A stretch of DNA of 33,618 nt from the NCBI GenBank assembly GCA_030592575.1, contig JAUVIV010000018.1, forward strand, positions 1 to 33,618, in the 5' to 3' direction. The position numbers were made by a program, and so were the translations under genes. Shown here in pieces: positions 23,314 to 30,503 of the stretch. Position 1 is the first letter of the stretch, and every line of letters begins with the position of its first letter. Below the pieces are notes generated by a model that did no database searches, had not been told where the DNA came from, and saw only the letters and a program-made list of their open reading frames with translations. Origin of the DNA: a bacterium (lineage in GTDB: Bacteria > Hydrothermota > UBA3073 > JACQXS01).

Positions 23314-23592
23314 TTAAACCTTACAAATACAGGGAGTTTTTCCACATTTTGGACATCCATTTGCGTATCTACTAAGAGCTTTCTCCATATCTACTCCGAA
23401 TATTGAGGCAAGTTCGAATAACCAAGCAGATACATCGGCAAATTCTTCTTCAAGCCCTTTTTTCTGTCGCATCGCACGAGCAAGTTCGCCAACTTCTTCT
23501 ACAAACCAGGTAAATGTAGCTCGTAGCTCCCGCTCTACATCTTTCTCGTAATATATCTCCTTGATAAGTTCCTGAAATTCCTTTATCTCCAC
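23314..23592 (-). CDS. MazG-like nucleotide pyrophosphohydrolase with a C-terminal Cys cluster
   Basis: A 92-residue single-domain all-alpha NTP pyrophosphatase. It has the MazG-type metal-binding helices EEVGELARAMR (about 32-42) and EEEFADVSAWLFELA (48-62), containing the E-x-x-E and E-x-x-D pairs that hold Mg2+. The end of the protein, CPKCGKTPCICK, adds a four-cysteine cluster that may bind zinc. Such enzymes hydrolyse non-canonical NTPs to monophosphates. Translation starts at a GTG (23592) with GGGAGG 4 nt upstream. It is 71 nt after apgM on the same strand; the substrate is unknown. Confidence 0.88.
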   Translation of the reverse strand: MEIKEFQELIKEIYYEKDVERELRATFTWFVEEVGELARAMRQKKGLEEEFADVSAWLFELASIFGVDMEKALSRYANGCPKCGKTPCICKV

Positions 23593-23663
23593 GTTTCCTC
23601 CCTCTAACTTATTGCTTACCTTTGCATCCTCTAAAATTATTTATCTATGAATTTTATTTTTAT

Positions 23664-24848
23664 CTAAGCACCAAATTTCTTAAGCTTTAGTGCATTGGCA
23701 AGCATTAATGGAACTGCATCAACTGCTTTAAATCTTCCGAGTCCACCGAGCATACATTCTCTTTCTGTAAATCGGGTAGCTCTATCTGAAATCACCCACT
23801 TAGAATAAAGCAAAAAAGGATTTGGATGCCAGGAATGAGACCGTAAACTTGCAGGAGTAGAATGGTCACCGGTTATTACAAATACATCCGGATTTAATGA
23901 AAGAAACTTCGGAATATATTCATCTATTTTCTCAATTTTCCGCACTTTTTTTTCAAAGTTCCCATCTTCGCCAAAACTATCCGTCTTTTTTATATGCACA
24001 TAGAAGAAATCATATTTTTCCCAGTTATTTTTAAGTGTTTCTATTTTATCTTCTATATTCATGCCAGTCTTTAATATATCCATTCCTACAAGCTTTGCAA
24101 GCCCACAATACATTGGATAAGTTGCAATTGCCACGGGATTCAACTTGAATCTGGTTTGCATTTTAGAAATACGTTGAATTTTCTTAAGACCTCGCAAAAC
24201 AAGCATATTGGCCGGCAGGTCAAGCAACTTTTTTGCACGTTTCACAAATTCCCGTACAATACGAGCAGCTTTTTGTGCCTCTGGGGCTAATGCCTCACAC
24301 CTAATTGGCTTTTGACCTATTTCTTGAGGATCTGTCTCTGTTAGCTGGTCATCAAGATATTTTCCTCTGAACACAACAACAAATCTATGTTCATTACTTG
24401 AGGTAATATCAATTTTCACATCCTCAATTTGTGAGATGTTTTTCTGCAAGTGGGCACATATCTTTTTATTCATTTCAGTAGATATTCTTCCGGCTCTTCT
24501 ATCTATTATCCTTCCATTTGCGTCAATTGTTGCAAAATTACCACGAGCTGCAATGTCATCAGTATCAAGATGTACCCCAGCTCCAAGAGCCTCAAGTACT
24601 CCTCTTCCTATCTGATGTTTGATTGGGTCATATCCAAAAAGAGATAAATGAGCAGGACCTGAGCCCGGTGTGATTCCACGAGAAATTGGATCTGTAACTC
24701 CTGTGATTCCTTGCCTGACAAGTTTATCCATATTAGGAGTATTAGCGGTTTCAAGTTCAGTTTTCCCATTTACAGGCACTCCACCTACTCCATCAATAAC
24801 AAGTAGCAATATTTTAGAATCTGATTTTATAGTTAATTCTTCTATCAT
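23664..24848 (-). CDS. apgM: Archaeal-type cofactor-independent phosphoglycerate mutase
   Basis: A 394-residue enzyme of the alkaline phosphatase superfamily interconverting 3- and 2-phosphoglycerate in glycolysis and gluconeogenesis. It starts with the metal-binding D19 in LLLVIDGVGG. The phospho-serine is S63 in ITPGSGPAHLSLFGYDP, followed by IGRGVLEALGAG. Near the C-terminus VITGDHSTP and RSHSWHPNP carry the second set of metal ligands. Length fits the ApgM family, shorter than the 510-residue bacterial GpmI. GAGGT precedes the ATG. It lies 10 nt after the phosphohexomutase gene, so the two are probably cotranscribed. Confidence 0.95.
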   Translation of the reverse strand: MIEELTIKSDSKILLLVIDGVGGVPVNGKTELETANTPNMDKLVRQGITGVTDPISRGITPGSGPAHLSLFGYDPIKHQIGRGVLEALGAGVHLDTDDIAARGNFATIDANGRIIDRRAGRISTEMNKKICAHLQKNISQIEDVKIDITSSNEHRFVVVFRGKYLDDQLTETDPQEIGQKPIRCEALAPEAQKAARIVREFVKRAKKLLDLPANMLVLRGLKKIQRISKMQTRFKLNPVAIATYPMYCGLAKLVGMDILKTGMNIEDKIETLKNNWEKYDFFYVHIKKTDSFGEDGNFEKKVRKIEKIDEYIPKFLSLNPDVFVITGDHSTPASLRSHSWHPNPFLLYSKWVISDRATRFTERECMLGGLGRFKAVDAVPLMLANALKLKKFGA

Positions 24849-24858
24849 TTTTACCTCA

Positions 24859-26232
24859 CTAATTTAATAATTTAGTCTTTACATCATCGACCAATGCTCT
24901 GGTTAATTCCTCATCTTTTGTCTCACATATAATTCTCAAGATAGGTTCAGTATTTGACTTTCTTAAATGAATCCATCCTTCTTTAAAATCTATTCTCAAG
25001 CCATCTTCTTTATTTATCTTTCCCTCTGGGAAAAGCTTAATCAAAAAATCAAAATTTGCAACTTGTAATTTAATTTTATCTTTTAACATATAATATTTCG
25101 GAATACGATTGGCAAGTGTACTTATTTTTTCTTCGGATACTGCCATATATTCCAATATTCCACTTATTCCTGCTAATGCATCTCTCGTATATTGAATCTG
25201 TGGGTTTATTATTCCACCATTTCCTTCACCGCCAAAAACAGCTTGGTTTTTGAGCATTCCCTTTACTACATTGATTTCTCCAACTTTTGTCCGAATCACT
25301 TTGCCATTATGTTGCGATACAACATAATCAATCATTCTGGAGGTTGAAAGATTCGTCACAACTACTAAATTTTGCGTTTTGCATTTTGCATTTTGCATTT
25401 TGCTAAGCACCTGATTTGCTACCAATGGAAGAGTGTATTCTTCTCCAAGAATTTTTCCTTCCTCATTTACAATGCTAAGTCTATCCCCATCAGGATCAAT
25501 AGCAAAACCAATATCCGCATCAACTTCTTTTACTCTTTTTGATAAATTAACTAAATTCTCTGCAATGGGTTCAAATCCACGTTTTGAATTCTCGCAAATC
25601 ACCCGACATCCAAGCTGTTCCAAAAACTTTTCCCCTTCATTTATGAATGAATCAATAACTACCTTGAAGTGTTTATCTTTTATTGCTTTTACATCAATCG
25701 TTTCCAAAACCTTACTTATATGTCTTTCCTGTCCCATTTTGTCTTTTGTAGTCTTGCAATCTTGTAATTTATAATCTGTAATCTGCAATTCATTGTAAAT
25801 CGCATAGACTTTTTCAACTTCTTCCGCATCTAAAAATATCCCTTTTTCTGATGCAAGTTTTATTCCATTCCACTCAGACGGATTATGTGAAGCTGTAATT
25901 ATCACTCCTCCTACCGCTCCGAGTTCTTTGATATTAAACAAAACCCCTGGAGTAGTCATTATTCCCATATCCACAAATTCTATATTCTCTATCGTTCTGA
26001 GTGTTTGCGAAGAATCTTTTGTTTTTACTCCTTTTATAAACGCTTCCTTCAACATCTTTCCACTTTCTCTTGCGTCTCTTCCAATTAAGATTTTTGCAGT
26101 TTGCGAGTTACATTTTACATTTTGCAATATATAAGTTGAAAATGCCTCTCCAATCCTGCTCATAACTTCCGAAGTAAGCGTTTCTCCAACAATTCCCCTA
26201 ACTCCAGATATCCCAAATATTAATTTATTCAT
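24859..26232 (-). CDS. Phosphohexomutase (phosphoglucomutase/phosphomannomutase/GlmM family) with in-frame repeat insertions
   Basis: A 457-residue alpha-D-phosphohexomutase. The catalytic phospho-serine is S115 in TASHNP (113-118), the Mg2+ loop is DPDGDR (246-251), GEGNGG lies in domain 3, and the phosphate-binding RKSNTEPILR is near the C-terminus. Three segments not expected in the family are encoded by heptameric DNA arrays: about residues 36-47 (QNVKCNSQTA), 148-160 (NELQITDYKLQDC) and 277-288 (SKMQNAKCKTQN). All lie away from the active-site motifs and keep the frame. The ATG overlaps the stop of the preceding gene (ATGA). Whether it is a glucosamine, mannose or glucose mutase cannot be read. 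Confidence 0.93.
   Translation of the reverse strand: MNKLIFGISGVRGIVGETLTSEVMSRIGEAFSTYILQNVKCNSQTAKILIGRDARESGKMLKEAFIKGVKTKDSSQTLRTIENIEFVDMGIMTTPGVLFNIKELGAVGGVIITASHNPSEWNGIKLASEKGIFLDAEEVEKVYAIYNELQITDYKLQDCKTTKDKMGQERHISKVLETIDVKAIKDKHFKVVIDSFINEGEKFLEQLGCRVICENSKRGFEPIAENLVNLSKRVKEVDADIGFAIDPDGDRLSIVNEEGKILGEEYTLPLVANQVLSKMQNAKCKTQNLVVVTNLSTSRMIDYVVSQHNGKVIRTKVGEINVVKGMLKNQAVFGGEGNGGIINPQIQYTRDALAGISGILEYMAVSEEKISTLANRIPKYYMLKDKIKLQVANFDFLIKLFPEGKINKEDGLRIDFKEGWIHLRKSNTEPILRIICETKDEELTRALVDDVKTKLLN
25370..25404. repeat. Heptameric array inside the phosphohexomutase gene (third insertion)
   Basis: On the plus strand five 7-bp units, TTTTGCG, TTTTGCA, TTTTGCA, TTTTGCA and TTTTGCT, span exactly 35 bp. 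They encode the peptide around MQNAKCKTQN (residues 277-288). Confidence 0.8.
25753..25789. repeat. Degenerate 7-8 bp array inside the phosphohexomutase gene (second insertion)
   Basis: Plus-strand units CTTGCAAT, CTTGTAAT, TTATAAT, CTGTAAT and CTGCAAT cover 37 bp and encode about residues 148-160 (LQITDYKLQDC). Confidence 0.65.
26092..26126. repeat. Heptameric array inside the phosphohexomutase gene (first insertion)
   Basis: Plus-strand units TTTTGCA, GTTTGCG, AGTTACA, TTTTACA and TTTTGCA span exactly 35 bp and encode about residues 36-47 (QNVKCNSQTA), just before the conserved KILIGRDARES. Confidence 0.7.
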
Positions 26233-26837
26233 TTTCGATTATACCCAATTACTGCTCCGATTGATGAACCTAAAAATAAATACGAAATATCCTCTTGCTG
26301 ATCCAATACCCACACAACACCACCTATGACTAACCCAATAGTTGAACCAACTACTGATTTTAAAAATGAACCTTCTTGCTTCATAAATTTCCCAGCACTA
26401 GTAACACCATAAGCTGTACCAACTGTGATACCAATACTAACAATGGATTGTATTGCAACAACATTAATCTGGTCGGATGGTAGCCACATAAAAGGTATTA
26501 AAAAAACTCCAATTGATGCTCCTCCCAATATTCCACCACATATTCCCCCAACTCCTTCTATCGCATAATTCATAATTGTCGGCTTTCTTGCTACCCCACT
26601 ATCTGACAAGACATCCAAATTCAAATTCTTTTGTAGAGACAAACCTACGTGTCTGCCTTCTTGTGGCAATAAAGTCTTTTCACTCATAAGACTACTCATT
26701 CCTAAACATAAAGGATTAACTCTCACAACAGCAAAACCCTCACTTGAAGCATAATATCCGGAATCCACAAATTGTCCTGTATTGAATTCAATCCCAATAC
26801 CAGACACTAAACTCAAAACAATCAATATTCCTTGCAT
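26229..26837 (-). CDS. Glycine-rich membrane protein, unknown function
   Basis: A 202-residue protein with a weak signal-like start (MQGILIVLSLVSGIGI), a polar region to about 85, then Gly-rich hydrophobic segments at about 92-112 (GVGGICGGILGGASIGVFLI), 125-150, 160-178 and 185-198 (FLGSSIGAVIGYNRK). The repeated G-x-x-x-G spacing suggests helices packing in a membrane (glycine-zipper-like). I do not recognise a family. No good ribosome site precedes the ATG at 26837. Its stop overlaps the phosphohexomutase start (ATGA), so the two are translationally coupled. Confidence 0.7.
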   Translation of the reverse strand: MQGILIVLSLVSGIGIEFNTGQFVDSGYYASSEGFAVVRVNPLCLGMSSLMSEKTLLPQEGRHVGLSLQKNLNLDVLSDSGVARKPTIMNYAIEGVGGICGGILGGASIGVFLIPFMWLPSDQINVVAIQSIVSIGITVGTAYGVTSAGKFMKQEGSFLKSVVGSTIGLVIGGVVWVLDQQEDISYLFLGSSIGAVIGYNRK

Positions 26838-26885
26838 CTTTATTAGTTACTAATATAATTGCTAATCTTAATCACTGTTTTACAA

Positions 26886-26957
26886 AGCCGACGGGCAGAA
26901 TTGAACTGCCGACCTGCTGTTTACGAAACAGCTGCTCTACCCCTGAGCTACGTCGGC
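26886..26957 (-). tRNA. tRNA-Thr (CGT anticodon)
   Basis: Acceptor GCCGACG (26951-26957, minus strand) pairs with CGTCGGC, discriminator T. The anticodon loop TTCGTAA in a GCTGT/ACAGC stem reads CGT, which is Thr (ACG codons). CCA is not encoded, unlike the two tRNAs at 2.5 kb. Confidence 0.94.
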
Positions 26958-26964
26958 ATGAAAT

Positions 26965-26997
26965 ACAGGCATCAAGACATCAGGCATTAGACAATGG
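26965..26997. repeat. Left inverted repeat flanking the four-helix-bundle gene
   Basis: Begins ACAGGCA and contains CAGGCATTAGACAAT. Its inverted partner is at 27376-27407 (ACAGGCA ... CAGGCATTAGGCAAT on the minus strand). The end of the gene, including its stop at 26980, lies inside this repeat. Confidence 0.75.
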
Positions 26998-27375
26998 AGA
27001 TTGTTTGATTTTCTTTATCAAGGAAATGAGCATTTTAATGACTTCAAAGGTTAATGCCTGAATTTTGAGTACTAAATCAATATTTATTACATCCCTAATT
27101 CTTTTTGAATCAATTAGTTTGCGTAACCAGTTATCTGTTTCAAGAGCAGATTTAAACGAAATTTTTAAATATCGCCCATATTCTTTATTGCTATAACTTC
27201 CATAACCTTCAGCTATATTGGCACTTATAGAGGTTGAAGCTCTTAATAGTTGAGGAGCTATTACATCTAAAGATTTTGTTTTGGGAACGGACTCTACTAA
27301 GTCAATTACCATTAGTCCAATTTGATGTGCTTTCTGCCATACAATTAAATCTGTATAACTCTTAATCTTTTCCAA
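26980..27375 (-). CDS. Four-helix-bundle protein (23S rRNA intervening-sequence protein family)
   Basis: A 131-residue all-helical protein of the S23/IVP family, first found in intervening sequences within 23S rRNA genes of spirochaetes and others but also free-standing. Family features are SYTDLIVWQKAHQIGL at the start, LLRASTSISANIAEGYG (63-79) with the conserved ANIAEG, YLKISFKSALET, and the C-terminal helix. Known homologues form pentamers; their role is unresolved. It starts at a TTG (27375) with only a weak upstream purine stretch. It lies between tRNA-Thr and tRNA-Phe and is bounded by imperfect inverted repeats of about 32 bp, resembling a small mobile unit. Confidence 0.92.
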   Translation of the reverse strand: MEKIKSYTDLIVWQKAHQIGLMVIDLVESVPKTKSLDVIAPQLLRASTSISANIAEGYGSYSNKEYGRYLKISFKSALETDNWLRKLIDSKRIRDVINIDLVLKIQALTFEVIKMLISLIKKIKQSPLSNA

Positions 27376-27407
27376 CTATTGCCTAATGCCTGTTAACTTT
27401 TGCCTGT
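27376..27407. repeat. Right inverted repeat flanking the four-helix-bundle gene
   Basis: Read on the minus strand it begins ACAGGCA and contains CAGGCATTAGGCAAT, matching the plus-strand left repeat at 26965-26997. It directly abuts the TTG start codon. Confidence 0.75.
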
Positions 27408-27415
27408 TTTTTTTA

Positions 27416-27488
27416 TGCCGAGGGGCAGAATTGAACTGCCGACACCCGGATTTTCAGTCCGGCGCTCTACCAACTGAGCTACCTCGGC
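27416..27488 (-). tRNA. tRNA-Phe (GAA anticodon)
   Basis: Acceptor GCCGAGG (27482-27488, minus strand) pairs with CCTCGGC, discriminator A. The anticodon loop CTGAAAA in a CCGGA/TCCGG stem gives GAA, which is Phe. CCA is not encoded. Its first 10 bases are also the end of the ymdB-like gene, including the TAG stop. Confidence 0.95.
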
Positions 27489-28249
27489 GTAAGTCTTCTA
27501 ATATTTTTAACTTTACCTGTATTATCTTCTATATCTAAAATCACACCGGCAAGTTTTCCTTCTCCGTTTGTTGCCTTAAAATCCATAGGAATTCCTTTTA
27601 AAAAATATTCAATATAAGATTCTTTTTCCATTCCTAAAATTGCATCTTGAACACCTGTCATCCCTACATCTGTAAGATACCCTGTTCCATTGGGTGAAAT
27701 TTTCTCATCCGATGTTTGAACTCTTGTATGTGTTCCTAAAACTGCTGATACTTTTCCATCAACCCACCATCCAAAAGCTTGCTTTTCTGCCGTTGTTTGG
27801 GCATGAAAATCAATTATAATTATTTTTGCTAATTTTTGAATTCTTTCAATTTCATCCATTCCAATTCTAAACGGGCAATCAATATTTGCAAGAAAACTAC
27901 GTCCCAGTAAATTTATTACTCCTATTTTATCTTCATAAACAAAACTCCCAAGCCCTGGCACTCCGGGAGGATAATTTAATGGTCTAAGCAAAGTATTCGG
28001 ATTTCCTTCCAAAAAACCTATGATTTCTTTTTTTCGCCATATTTTTTCGCCGGATGTAATACAATTTATCCCCATTTCAATAAGCTCCTCTACGTCTTCC
28101 GATTTAATTCCAGTCCCATCTTTTTCTGCGCATTCTCCATTCGCTATCACAAAATCTATTTTCTCTTCCACTTTAAGTGAAGGTAAAACACGAGCTACGG
28201 CTTCTTTTCCACTTTTTCCGACTATACTTCCTAAGAACAAAATTTTCAT
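27479..28249 (-). CDS. YmdB-family metallophosphoesterase homologue with a degenerate metal site
   Basis: A 256-residue protein aligning over its whole length with the YmdB/DR1281 family (cyclic-nucleotide phosphodiesterases). Of the seven dinuclear-metal ligands, E39, H149 and H174 are kept. The first Asp is S8 (FLGSIVG for FIGDxxG), the Asn of NGENA is C40 (NGEC), the Asn of GNH is E68 with K69 for His (GEKIW), and the second His of GTHTH is R176 (GTHTR). Four of seven ligands are therefore lost while the framework (RPLNYP, NLLGR, TDVGMTG) is intact, suggesting a changed or non-catalytic role. No ribosome site; the promoter ends 6 nt before the ATG. Its stop lies within tRNA-Phe. Confidence 0.9.
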   Translation of the reverse strand: MKILFLGSIVGKSGKEAVARVLPSLKVEEKIDFVIANGECAEKDGTGIKSEDVEELIEMGINCITSGEKIWRKKEIIGFLEGNPNTLLRPLNYPPGVPGLGSFVYEDKIGVINLLGRSFLANIDCPFRIGMDEIERIQKLAKIIIIDFHAQTTAEKQAFGWWVDGKVSAVLGTHTRVQTSDEKISPNGTGYLTDVGMTGVQDAILGMEKESYIEYFLKGIPMDFKATNGEGKLAGVILDIEDNTGKVKNIRRLTPR

Positions 28250-28255
28250 TTTTAT

Positions 28256-28283
28256 AATCTACAACTCGCTCATTTATTGTCAA
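28256..28283 (-). promoter_or_regulatory. Predicted promoter of the ymdB-like gene, leaderless arrangement
   Basis: TTGACA (28278-28283), 16-bp spacer, TAGATT (28256-28261) on the minus strand; the -10 box ends 6 nt before the ATG at 28249. The -35 box overlaps the pgeF stop codon (28280-28282). It may also drive tRNA-Phe downstream. Confidence 0.55.
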
Positions 28284-28897
28284 GAGAAATTTATAACCTT
28301 AATATTTAGTTTTATTGCGGATACCATTCTTCCTTTCGTTCCTTTTTCTCTGTTATAAGAATAAAACATATCTGTAGATTCGGCAGTGCATATTTCGGGA
28401 TTTATGATATGGGAGACTCCCATCTCTTTTGCTTGTCGGATATTCTCGCTCCACATATTATAATCATAACACTTCGGGCATATTGACGGACCAAAGAGAA
28501 GAAAAACATCATTCGGGTTAGAATTAAATTCCTGAATAAGTAAAGAGATAGCGTTCCTGAGAATAAATTGTTGAGTTCCTTTCTTGCCGGCATGGACAAG
28601 TCCTATAACTTTTTTGTCAGCATCATAAATATATACTGGCAAACAATCAGCAACAAAGACCGTAAGCCAAAACCCAGTTTTGTCAGTCAAAAAACCATCC
28701 CCTTCGTAATTGCCAGTACCATTTACTGTAATAACTTTATCACTGTGTATTTGATGAAGGGATGCAACTCCTTGATGTCTAAGGTGATTCAAAAATGTTT
28801 GTGTTTTATTACGGAGACTAAATAACACTTTAACCCCCTGCCAATCAGTAAATTCAAGATACCCTTCTTCTTTATACTTCCAGGGATTGATTTTCAT
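28280..28897 (-). CDS. pgeF: Peptidoglycan editing factor PgeF (YfiH/laccase-domain family)
   Basis: A 205-residue protein of the YfiH family, which removes mis-incorporated residues from peptidoglycan precursors; other members have purine nucleoside phosphorylase or laccase-like activity. The catalytic zinc ligands are visible as H51 in HQIHSDKV, C85 in ADCLPV and H102 in VHAGKKGT (the family usually has VHAGWRGT). GPSICPKCYDY follows at the usual place. It is about 40 residues shorter than typical members, mainly at the N-terminus. The ATG at 28897 overlaps the mutL stop by four bases, so translation is coupled to mutL. Confidence 0.92.
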   Translation of the reverse strand: MKINPWKYKEEGYLEFTDWQGVKVLFSLRNKTQTFLNHLRHQGVASLHQIHSDKVITVNGTGNYEGDGFLTDKTGFWLTVFVADCLPVYIYDADKKVIGLVHAGKKGTQQFILRNAISLLIQEFNSNPNDVFLLFGPSICPKCYDYNMWSENIRQAKEMGVSHIINPEICTAESTDMFYSYNREKGTKGRMVSAIKLNIKVINFS

Positions 28898-30468
28898 CTT
28901 CCAAACTTTCGTTCAAGTTCTTCTTTTGTTATTTTTATTATGGTTGGACGACCGTGTGGGCAAAAATACGGATTATCAGTTGCGAAAAGTTGTTTCACCA
29001 AAGCACTCATCTCCTCATCTTTCAGAGAATCTCCAGCCAGAATTGAAGACTTACAAGCAACGAGCTTAACTATTTCCATTAATTTATCTCCCCTCACATT
29101 TCCATATTCAGAAAGCTCAAGCAACATAGTTTTAAATAATTCTTGAGTAAAGTTTTTCAAAACAGATGGAACAGAAATTATCCTGAGAGTTGTTCCGCCA
29201 AATTCTCCAAGTTCAAAACCAAGCCGTTCAAAAGAGCTTTTGAATTCCAAGAATAGTTTTTGCTCAATCTTCGTGAGTTCAACAAGTATTGGGAAAAGCA
29301 ACTTTTGGGACATAACTCGTTCTCGTTTAAGTCGTTCATACATAATTCTCTCATGGGCAGCATGCTGATCTAATATTAATATTCCATCCTCAGTTTGAGC
29401 AAATATATACGAATCATAAAACTGCCAGAATTTAGCCCCCTCAAGCTCAAACTCTCCTACTCTTTTCTCATGAGATTCCATGAAATCCCTTATTCCTAAT
29501 GCTTCTCTTACACCCTTAATAATTGCACTGAAGACAAAACTCTCGTTTTTGAATCTCACTTCTTCTTTTCTCGGATGGACATTGACATCTATGAAATTCG
29601 GTGGCACTTCAAGGAAAATGATATAAGACGGAGTTTTCTCTTTGAGTGGAACTCCATAAGCTTGTTCCATTGCTCTTCTCACTATGCGGTCTCTACAAGG
29701 TCGTTTGTTTATGAATATAAATTGCTGATAAGTAGTAGAAAGATTATATGGTTTTGATGCATATCCGTGAATATGCATTCCTGAAGTTTCATAATTTATG
29801 GGAGCAAGTGTGTCAAAAAAATCGGAACTAAATAGAGATACAACTCTTTGAGGAAGGTTTTGTTGCGAAAGATTCAATATCTCACGTCCATCATGCTGAA
29901 AAGTGAAAGAAATATCAGGATAAGCAATTGCAAGACGGCTAATAACCTGGTTAATATAGCGAAGTTCGGTAGCTTCTGATTTCAAAAACTTTCTCCTTAC
30001 AGGTACATTATAGAACAAACTTCTAAGAGTTATTGTAGTTCCGAAAGCTCTTGGAGTCTCCCTTTTTTCAATTATTTCTTCGTTCCGTACTCTTATATAT
30101 TCACCTACTTCCTGATTTTTTGGCTTTGAAGTGATTTCAATCTCAGCTACTATACACATAGAAGAAAGTGCTTCTCCTCTGAATCCAAAATTCATAATAT
30201 TAAAAAGTCCTTCTTCATTCTTAAGCTTGCTTGTTGTATGAGGTTTTACCGCAAGTTCCATTTCTTGAATGCTCATTCCAATTCCATTGTCGGATATTCT
30301 TATCTCGGGAACTCCATTGCCTTTGACTTCACAAGAAATATGAGTTGCTTCAGCATCAATAGCATTTTCAATAAGTTCCTTGATACAAGATGCTGGGCGT
30401 TCTATTACTTCACCTGCTGCAATCTTTAAGATTAAATCATCAGGAAGCTTAATAATATTTGGTTTCAT
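28894..30468 (-). CDS. mutL: DNA mismatch repair protein MutL (endonuclease type)
   Basis: A 524-residue MutL. The GHKL ATPase motifs are IAAGEVIERPASCIKELIENAIDA-like (17-39, catalytic E34, N35), SDNGIGM (59-65) and GFRGEALSS (95-103). NVPVRRKFLKS (154-164) is also canonical. The C-terminal nicking site is present: DQHA-x2-E-x4-E at 367-378, ACKSSILAGD and CPHGRPT near the end. It therefore makes strand incisions itself, as in bacteria without MutH. The linker between the ATPase and C-terminal domains is short. No ribosome site is clear before the ATG, and the gene starts 35 nt after the secreted glycosidase gene on the same strand. Confidence 0.96.
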   Translation of the reverse strand: MKPNIIKLPDDLILKIAAGEVIERPASCIKELIENAIDAEATHISCEVKGNGVPEIRISDNGIGMSIQEMELAVKPHTTSKLKNEEGLFNIMNFGFRGEALSSMCIVAEIEITSKPKNQEVGEYIRVRNEEIIEKRETPRAFGTTITLRSLFYNVPVRRKFLKSEATELRYINQVISRLAIAYPDISFTFQHDGREILNLSQQNLPQRVVSLFSSDFFDTLAPINYETSGMHIHGYASKPYNLSTTYQQFIFINKRPCRDRIVRRAMEQAYGVPLKEKTPSYIIFLEVPPNFIDVNVHPRKEEVRFKNESFVFSAIIKGVREALGIRDFMESHEKRVGEFELEGAKFWQFYDSYIFAQTEDGILILDQHAAHERIMYERLKRERVMSQKLLFPILVELTKIEQKLFLEFKSSFERLGFELGEFGGTTLRIISVPSVLKNFTQELFKTMLLELSEYGNVRGDKLMEIVKLVACKSSILAGDSLKDEEMSALVKQLFATDNPYFCPHGRPTIIKITKEELERKFGR

Positions 30469-30503
30469 ATTTTAAAGATATTTTATTACTTTGTAATCTG
30501 TCT

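Noticed and set aside
26965-27407. A 23S rRNA fragment around the IVP-type gene
   Set aside because: The flanks are tRNA-Thr and tRNA-Phe, and no rRNA-like sequence is present; the gene is free-standing.
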